DNA from: Deltaproteobacteria bacterium
GTDB lineage: Bacteria; SZUA-79; Acidulodesulfobacterales; Acidulodesulfobacteraceae
DNA length: 58,607 nt
Assembly: GCA_023489335.1 (NCBI GenBank)
Contig: JAMDCP010000006.1
Location: forward strand, 1 to 58,607
Direction: 5' to 3'
The translations under genes were made by a program, and so were the position numbers. This document shows, piece after piece, positions 54,226 through 58,607 of this stretch. The notes under the pieces are model-generated. The model was not told the DNA's origin, ran no database searches, and saw only the letters and a program-made list of their open reading frames with translations. Position 1 is the first letter of the stretch. Each line of letters starts with the position of its first letter.

Positions 54226-55088
54226 AAAATATTCCGCTCCTTTGCCGACGATACCTTTCCTTTCTAATACTTTTGATTTGACTAACTTGCTTAGGTCGCG
54301 GGTTGCCGTTTGTCTTGAAACATTGGCTAAATTCATATACTCGCTATTGGTAATTCTTCCGTGTTCTTTTACATACATTACCGCTTTAATTTGCCTTTCG
54401 TTTAATCCCAGTTTTTCTAAATTTTCCTCTCCGTAAACATCGGCATTCTTATAAAACCAGACGCCGATTCCGCCCTGCTCTTCCTTGAATTCAGGCTCCC
54501 TCAAATTTTGCCCCCTGCATAAATCGACAATCCGTTTTATCCCGGAACCCCAATGCTCGATTAATCCCGCAAGGTAGAACGCGTTAGCTATAAGCGGATT
54601 CTTAGGATAAGAAGAATGTCTTTTTTTAAATCTTCCACTTTAAGCTGTTCGGGTAGGTTTCCGGGATTCCAGAACCATATCCTGTCATCATAAATCTTGA
54701 CCTGAATTTCGGCGGCACTTGAATAGTCCTTATGAATAACCGCATTTATAAGCGCTTCTCTGATAGCGTCAAGAGGATAATCCCAGATGTCCCGCCTTGC
54801 TAATTCCTTAATCTCGAACCTGACGCTTAAATGTTTTTTAATTGCCTCGGTAGCTTTTTCTACCTGATTGAAAAGATTCCCTTCCGATATCACCGTATCG
54901 AGTATATTTGAGTCCTTAAACCTTCCCACCCTTGTTTTTGCGCTTATATAAAATGCCTGCGGTTCTTTTCCGAATAATAAAATAGCGGCCCTCGTTATTT
55001 TTTTATCTTTAGTTAAAAGTTTTAAATATTCGTCTCTCCATTCGGATTTGAATTCGATATTTTGAGATTCCGTAGTATATTTTTTCAT
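54202..55088 (-). pseudogene. Broken AlbA_2/Schlafen-type ATP-binding transcriptional regulator gene
   Basis: Fragments of a protein of the AlbA_2-HATPase_c_4 (RecG-like helicase/regulator) family. The first part (starts 55088; QNIEFKSEWRDEYLK) jumps directly to KLLTKDKKITRAAILLFGKE, so the middle of the AlbA_2 domain (normally about 100 residues) is deleted. The GHKL-like part REALINAVIHKDYSS follows. At an A7 tract (T7 at 54621-54627 on the plus strand) the frame breaks. The next frame continues RHSSYPKNPLIANAFYLAGL through IEHWGSGIKRIVD and an HTH ending YFLRAHKGS, up to 54202. Deletion plus slip make it a pseudogene. Confidence 0.85.
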
Positions 55089-55229
55089 AAATTATAGACA
55101 TTATAGATTGTTTTAATTTTTCTGTAAAGGCCGGAAAAATTCGCTTTCTGACATTAACAAATCGTACAATTGACTATTATTATAAATATTTGTATAAATA
55201 ATATATTAATTAATACAATTACACGACAT

Positions 55230-55433
55230 ATGAACTTATCGGAAAAAATAATTGAAAAGGTTAAATCGCTGCCGGAATCAAAACAGGCGGAGGTCCTTGA
55301 TTTTATAGAATTTCTGCATTACAGAACTTCTCCGACTGAATGGGCTGATTTCTCCCTATCATCGGCAATGCGCGGAATGGAAAACGAAAATTCGCTTTAC
55401 TCCTTAAACGATATAAAGGAAAGTTTCTCGTGA
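55230..55433 (+). CDS. DUF2281-type antitoxin
   Basis: A 67 aa protein from ATG 55230, with the pattern LSEKIIEKVKSLPESKQAEV and LDFIEFLHYRT typical of DUF2281 antitoxins (..i...i..LPe..q.evLdFieFL..k). An open frame extends 20 codons upstream, but that part lacks the conserved pattern. Its stop overlaps the GTG start of a MazF-like remnant by 3 bp. It faces the opposite direction from the other accessory genes. Confidence 0.75.
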   Translation: MNLSEKIIEKVKSLPESKQAEVLDFIEFLHYRTSPTEWADFSLSSAMRGMENENSLYSLNDIKESFS

Positions 55434-55489
55434 TATCGGAAGGACAAATAGTCCTGTTTAAATTTCCCCAAACCGACCAGATAGAATAA
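55430..55489 (+). pseudogene. N-terminal remnant of a MazF/PemK-like toxin
   Basis: A GTG at 55430 overlaps the antitoxin stop and opens VISEGQIVLFKFPQTDQIE, which matches the N-terminus of MazF/PemK-like toxins (..G.iv...FP.td.....RPalv). A TAA follows after 19 codons. The next bases (AAACTTGCCGCATGG) could be a remnant of the KLRPA segment. The rest of the toxin is missing. Confidence 0.6.
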
Positions 55490-55525
55490 AACAAAAACTT
55501 GCCGCATGGATTAACGGAGGAAGTG

Positions 55526-55546
55526 CTTATTTACTGCGGTTTTAAG
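55526..55546. repeat. Candidate right direct repeat of an island at tRNA-Met
   Basis: CTTATTTACTG (55526-55536) joined to CGGTTTTAAG (55537-55546), immediately beside the CCA end of tRNA-Met (55547). The same two blocks occur at 46963-46973 and 46982-46991, with eight extra bases between. This fits a tRNA-associated island edge, although the repeat flanks rather than contains the tRNA 3' end. Confidence 0.45.
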
Positions 55547-55623
55547 TGGTGGCGGTGCAGGGACTTGAACCCCGGACACTACGGATATGAGCCGTATGCT
55601 CTAACCGGCTGAGCTACACCGCC
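55547..55623 (-). tRNA. tRNA-Met (CAT anticodon, CCA encoded)
   Basis: A 77-nt cloverleaf on the minus strand: acceptor GGCGGTG/CACCGCC, D arm GCTC...GAGC, anticodon stem TACGG/CCGTA with loop CTCATAT (anticodon CAT), T stem CGGGG/CCCTG with loop TTCAAGT, and encoded 3' ACCA. The first acceptor pair is G-C, so it is not the initiator; it is elongator tRNA-Met, or possibly tRNA-Ile2 modified by TilS. Confidence 0.93.
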
Positions 55624-55716
55624 CTTTTGAAATAACCTTATTAAGCCTGTTTATTTAACGGGAAGGTTTGATTATAACAGATTATATTTTAAATTACAAT
55701 AACACTTTTGGGTTTG

Positions 55717-57390
55717 TTATGACGACAGTTTATATATTGCAATATAGCTTTTCGGTTTTGAAAACATAGAGCCGGAACTTTCTACTATTGCATTTGCCAA
55801 ATATGTTTTTTTACCCAATTTAAAAATGGAAAACCCTGCGCTGTATCCGGCAACAGGCCTTATTTTCCACATTGGATAAAAATTTACATTATTCCAAACT
55901 AAACTATAAACAGAGTTTTTAGTGTAATAATTTAAATGCTGCAAAATAGCTCCCTGCCGATAATTCTTCATTACAATTATTCCGTCTTTTCCGTTAATAT
56001 GAAACTTGCTGACCTGGGCAGGAACATTGTAAATTAAACCATTCGTAACGCTTGAACTGCGGACCCCGCCAAAGGACGGAACATCAATCTGAAGAGGCGA
56101 GCCGCCGTAAGTTTTTGAACCAGTATATATAGTTTTTCCTTTTTCATTTATAACCATTAAATTTCCTGAATTAGATAAAGCTAAAAGATAATTTTTTCCA
56201 TTTCCCATAAAATTGCCGTAAGCCGTGCCATAAAGGGTTATCCCTGAAAAAAACGGCAAATTACCTGCCTTTACTAAAGTATTATTATTTTCGTTAAATT
56301 TATAAACATAGGTATTACCGCCAAATTGGCCAATTGGATAGGTATTTTGGCCTATAACCGCCTCGTTAAAGTACCTGCCTGAAGGAACAACCGATATGGG
56401 ATTTTGCCCCACTATCACTTTCTTATGGTTTTTAAGGCTCATTACTCTTAAAAATAGATTGTAATTTGGGGTGATTTTAACAAGTTTCCCGTTATCATAG
56501 GCAAGCAAATATGATACTATCATGCCCAATTTTGCCTTTGTAAGCACTATCGCCGTTTTATTTTTTGATATTTTATAAAATCCGATATATACGGCGTTTG
56601 ATCGCAACGATAAATTATACTGGGCGAGTTTTTTCAAGCCGCCGTTTATTGAAAGGTTGTACAATATAACACGGCTTCTTGTGGCAACGGCCACTTGCGC
56701 ACCCTTATTTAAAAATTTGCCTGCGCTAAATGCTTGAATTACATAATGTTTTATCGGGGTTCTTAAAAGCCCTTTGCTATTTTGGTTAAATCTTTTTATG
56801 TACATATTGCTTGCAGCGGAAGGAGCGGAAGAGACGACTGGAGAAGGTGCTTGAAGTTCCTCCGGCCTTTGAACCTTTTCCTGCGATGTTAGCGATGCAA
56901 TTTTTGCTTTAATGACCTTGGATAGCCCGTTTATATCGTTTATTATGAATTTTGAGCCTAAAACTTGAAGGGAATGCCTGTAAACCACCGCTCTTTCGGA
57001 AGGGCTAAATACATTTGTTTCGATATCAAAAACATTTCCAATTTTAATTATCCTTCCAAAAACTAAATATTTTAAATCAAAATGTTTTGAAATATTTAAA
57101 AGATTATCGGTCGAGAAAGAGGTTATATGATTTTTCTTAATAAAGTTATTTATATCAGAGTTTCTTGAGACTAAAATAGAGTTTGAAGATAAATTTGAAG
57201 CTAATATGACAGGGATGCTGTCTTTTATATAAGAGTATTTTTCATAATGCGTAGAAATTATTTTATACGGCAAAATTCCTATTTTAACGGAGGCGCTCGC
57301 GCTTTTTATAAGAAAAAGCATCGATACAAAAATGGAAAAGACGAAGAAGATTCCAATTCTAATTGATTTTTTTTGAAAAGCCGTATTCAT
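55717..57390 (-). CDS. Exported protein with TolB-like N-terminus and beta-propeller-like body
   Basis: A 557 aa exported protein. The signal peptide is about 1-33 (ends ASAS). The next 140 residues (KIGILPYKIISTHYEKYSYI; LASNLSSNSILVSRNSDIN; YLVFGRIIKIGNVFDI) are like the N-terminal domain of TolB and related lipoproteins that build a periplasmic platform. A Pro/Ser/Ala-rich linker (about 175-195) leads to a 340-residue region with repeated beta strands (IYKISKNKTAIVLTKAKLGM, YGTAYGNFMGNGKNYLLAL), resembling FG-GAP/VCBS-like propellers. The function is unknown; it may sense or bind surface structures. It lies between prepilin peptidase (116 bp upstream) and tRNA-Met. Confidence 0.65.
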   Translation of the reverse strand: MNTAFQKKSIRIGIFFVFSIFVSMLFLIKSASASVKIGILPYKIISTHYEKYSYIKDSIPVILASNLSSNSILVSRNSDINNFIKKNHITSFSTDNLLNISKHFDLKYLVFGRIIKIGNVFDIETNVFSPSERAVVYRHSLQVLGSKFIINDINGLSKVIKAKIASLTSQEKVQRPEELQAPSPVVSSAPSAASNMYIKRFNQNSKGLLRTPIKHYVIQAFSAGKFLNKGAQVAVATRSRVILYNLSINGGLKKLAQYNLSLRSNAVYIGFYKISKNKTAIVLTKAKLGMIVSYLLAYDNGKLVKITPNYNLFLRVMSLKNHKKVIVGQNPISVVPSGRYFNEAVIGQNTYPIGQFGGNTYVYKFNENNNTLVKAGNLPFFSGITLYGTAYGNFMGNGKNYLLALSNSGNLMVINEKGKTIYTGSKTYGGSPLQIDVPSFGGVRSSSVTNGLIYNVPAQVSKFHINGKDGIIVMKNYRQGAILQHLNYYTKNSVYSLVWNNVNFYPMWKIRPVAGYSAGFSIFKLGKKTYLANAIVESSGSMFSKPKSYIAIYKLSS

Positions 57391-57506
57391 AATGAGCCTC
57401 TTGATTGGTTAAATTAAACGCTAAATTTAAATATTATATATATTCATGCTGCCTATAGTTATTTCATTTTTGCACATTAAAAAGAAATTGTCAATTTTTT
57501 ACATTT

Positions 57507-58397
57507 TTATTTTTTTATCAAGCCGATATATATATTTACTAAGTTATTGCCATAAAATGAGTATAAAACCGCGGCCAATGATAAAAAGGGGCCAAACGGT
57601 ATTTTTTTATTACTATAAGAATTAAAAAATACAAATGCGATAAAAAATCCTGTTAAAGCGAATACCGAGCCTAAAAAGATTGAAAACACCGCCCCTTTTA
57701 ATCCTAAATAGGATCCTATTCCGGCGATTAACTTTATATCGCCGCCTCCCAACCCCTCTTTTTTTTTAATAATTTCATAAAAAAAGGCTATAAAATAAAA
57801 AAACAATCCTGCTCCCAGAAAACCGTATAACGGAAACAAAAAAGATTTATGGAGCAATAGAATATTTAAAACAAATCCGGAAATAATTATTAAAGCATTT
57901 AAAGCATCCGGTATTATTTGATAAAATAAATCGATAAAAGCGACGGGAATTAGAAGGAATGCAAAAATACTGTACATAATAAAATAATCAAGCTGCGCCC
58001 ATAGATAACCCTTAAAGTAATCGATATTTAATATGTTAATTTTATAAAAAAAATATGCATTATAAAAATATTTTACAAATAACGAATAAAAAATTAAGGC
58101 CGTTAATAATTCCACTATTGGATAAACAGGGGAAATCTTATGGCCGCACTTTCTGCATTTTCCGGATAAAATTATATAACTTAAAACAGGAATGTTATCG
58201 TAAAATTTAATTTTTGAACCGCAGTCTGGACAGGATGAGGATGGAAATATAATCGACTTATTGGCGGGAAGCCTGAATATAATAACATTTAAAAAACTTC
58301 CTATAGACAATCCGATAAAAAATATAAATATCGAGATTAAAAGAAAACTATTATGGGAAAATAAAAAATTTACGGCATTTATATGACTTGAAACCAT
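57507..58397 (-). CDS. pilD: Prepilin peptidase / N-methyltransferase
   Basis: Membrane aspartic protease that cleaves and N-methylates type IV pilins and pseudopilins, 296 aa from ATG 58397. The N-terminal zinc motif SSSCPDCG...KCRKCGHKI has Cys56, Cys59, Cys81 and Cys84, and the sequence SIGSFLNVIIFRLP precedes it. The catalytic aspartates are in FIDLFYQIIPD and GGGDIKLIAGIG (GxGD-like motif, near 219). Seven to eight membrane segments are predicted. A GTG at 58406 is an alternative start. It can process the pilin at 21.1 kb, and perhaps the pseudopilin at 44.2 kb if that is still cleavable. Confidence 0.94.
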   Translation of the reverse strand: MVSSHINAVNFLFSHNSFLLISIFIFFIGLSIGSFLNVIIFRLPANKSIIFPSSSCPDCGSKIKFYDNIPVLSYIILSGKCRKCGHKISPVYPIVELLTALIFYSLFVKYFYNAYFFYKINILNIDYFKGYLWAQLDYFIMYSIFAFLLIPVAFIDLFYQIIPDALNALIIISGFVLNILLLHKSFLFPLYGFLGAGLFFYFIAFFYEIIKKKEGLGGGDIKLIAGIGSYLGLKGAVFSIFLGSVFALTGFFIAFVFFNSYSNKKIPFGPFLSLAAVLYSFYGNNLVNIYIGLIKK

Positions 58398-58455
58398 AAA
58401 TTCCACTTATTTTAATTCTGCATAAGAGATAGTATTTTGATTGATAATAAAAAAA

Positions 58456-58498
58456 TACCCCGAATAACTTATAAGGTTTTAACTTATTATTCGGGGTA
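58456..58498 (-). terminator. Rho-independent terminator of the rRNA operon
   Basis: A perfect 12-bp stem, TACCCCGAATAA (58456-58467) and TTATTCGGGGTA (58487-58498). On the minus strand it is followed by TTTTTTTATTATC. It lies about 10 bp after the 3' end of the 5S rRNA, so it ends the operon. Confidence 0.9.
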
Positions 58499-58506
58499 AA
58501 TAAATC

Positions 58507-58607
<101 letters not shown>

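Overview
The window looks like chromosomal DNA from an AT-rich (roughly 35-38% GC by eye) Gram-negative bacterium. Outer-membrane and periplasmic markers are present: BamE-like and other lipoproteins, ExbB/ExbD, a soluble lytic transglycosylase and a DUF481-type beta-barrel. The gene set fits an anaerobic or microaerophilic deltaproteobacterium-like lineage: a fused AhbA-AhbB siroheme decarboxylase, two small c-type cytochromes, LL-diaminopimelate aminotransferase (DapL) and type IV pilin/prepilin peptidase genes. Acidulodesulfobacterales-type bacteria are a reasonable guess, but the sequence alone does not prove it.

Region 1 (1-20 kb) is mostly minus-strand housekeeping. It holds a YVTN beta-propeller protein, a UbiB-family kinase, glmU, glmS and a PcrA/UvrD helicase in a tight series, preceded by slt and ligA, and by a BamE-like lipoprotein and dapF. 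A dipeptide/oligopeptide-type permease pair (dppB/dppC) is split into divergent genes. A phosphate block pstC-pstA-pstB-phoU lacks pstS. Region 2 (20-22 kb) has plus-strand queC and a type IV pilin-like gene with a possible sigma-54 promoter.

Region 3 (22-34.7 kb) is a long minus-strand array: tandem monoheme cytochromes c, then ahbAB-exbB-exbD-purB-purS-purQ-purL-purF-pyrE-lipoprotein-nadB. It links haem, energised transport, purine, pyrimidine and NAD synthesis, and good promoter matches precede the cytochromes and ahbAB. Region 4 (34.9-45.5 kb) has a chemoreceptor, an L,D-transpeptidase-like protein, speD, folK, dapL, bioD, a peptidoglycan-binding protein, CheV, a diguanylate cyclase, a degenerate pseudopilin and a DUF481 protein.

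Region 5 (45.6-55.5 kb) is accessory. It carries HepT/MntA, DUF5615/DUF433, a lone nucleotidyltransferase, RelE/antitoxin, DUF2281/MazF, an Abi-like protein, a HARE-HTH (HrgA-like) protein, PhzF, a methyltransferase, palindromic repeats and many broken genes. It ends at the 3' end of a tRNA-Met(CAT) gene. An imperfect direct repeat of the tRNA-flanking sequence lies near 46.97 kb, so about 8.5 kb of it may be an old tRNA-associated island. No integrase was seen. Region 6 (55.5-58.6 kb) has a TolB-like periplasmic protein, a prepilin peptidase, and the 3' end of a minus-strand 5S rRNA with a strong terminator, so an rRNA operon probably continues beyond the right edge.

The strongest signals for follow-up are the decayed toxin-antitoxin island and its possible boundaries, the nested palindromic element at 46.75-46.96 kb, a 22-bp sequence shared by two broken toxin-antitoxin loci, the ahbAB-exbBD-pur arrangement, and an L,D-transpeptidase with an altered catalytic signature and a long extra C-terminal domain. 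No CRISPR array, phage structural genes or intact transposase were found.
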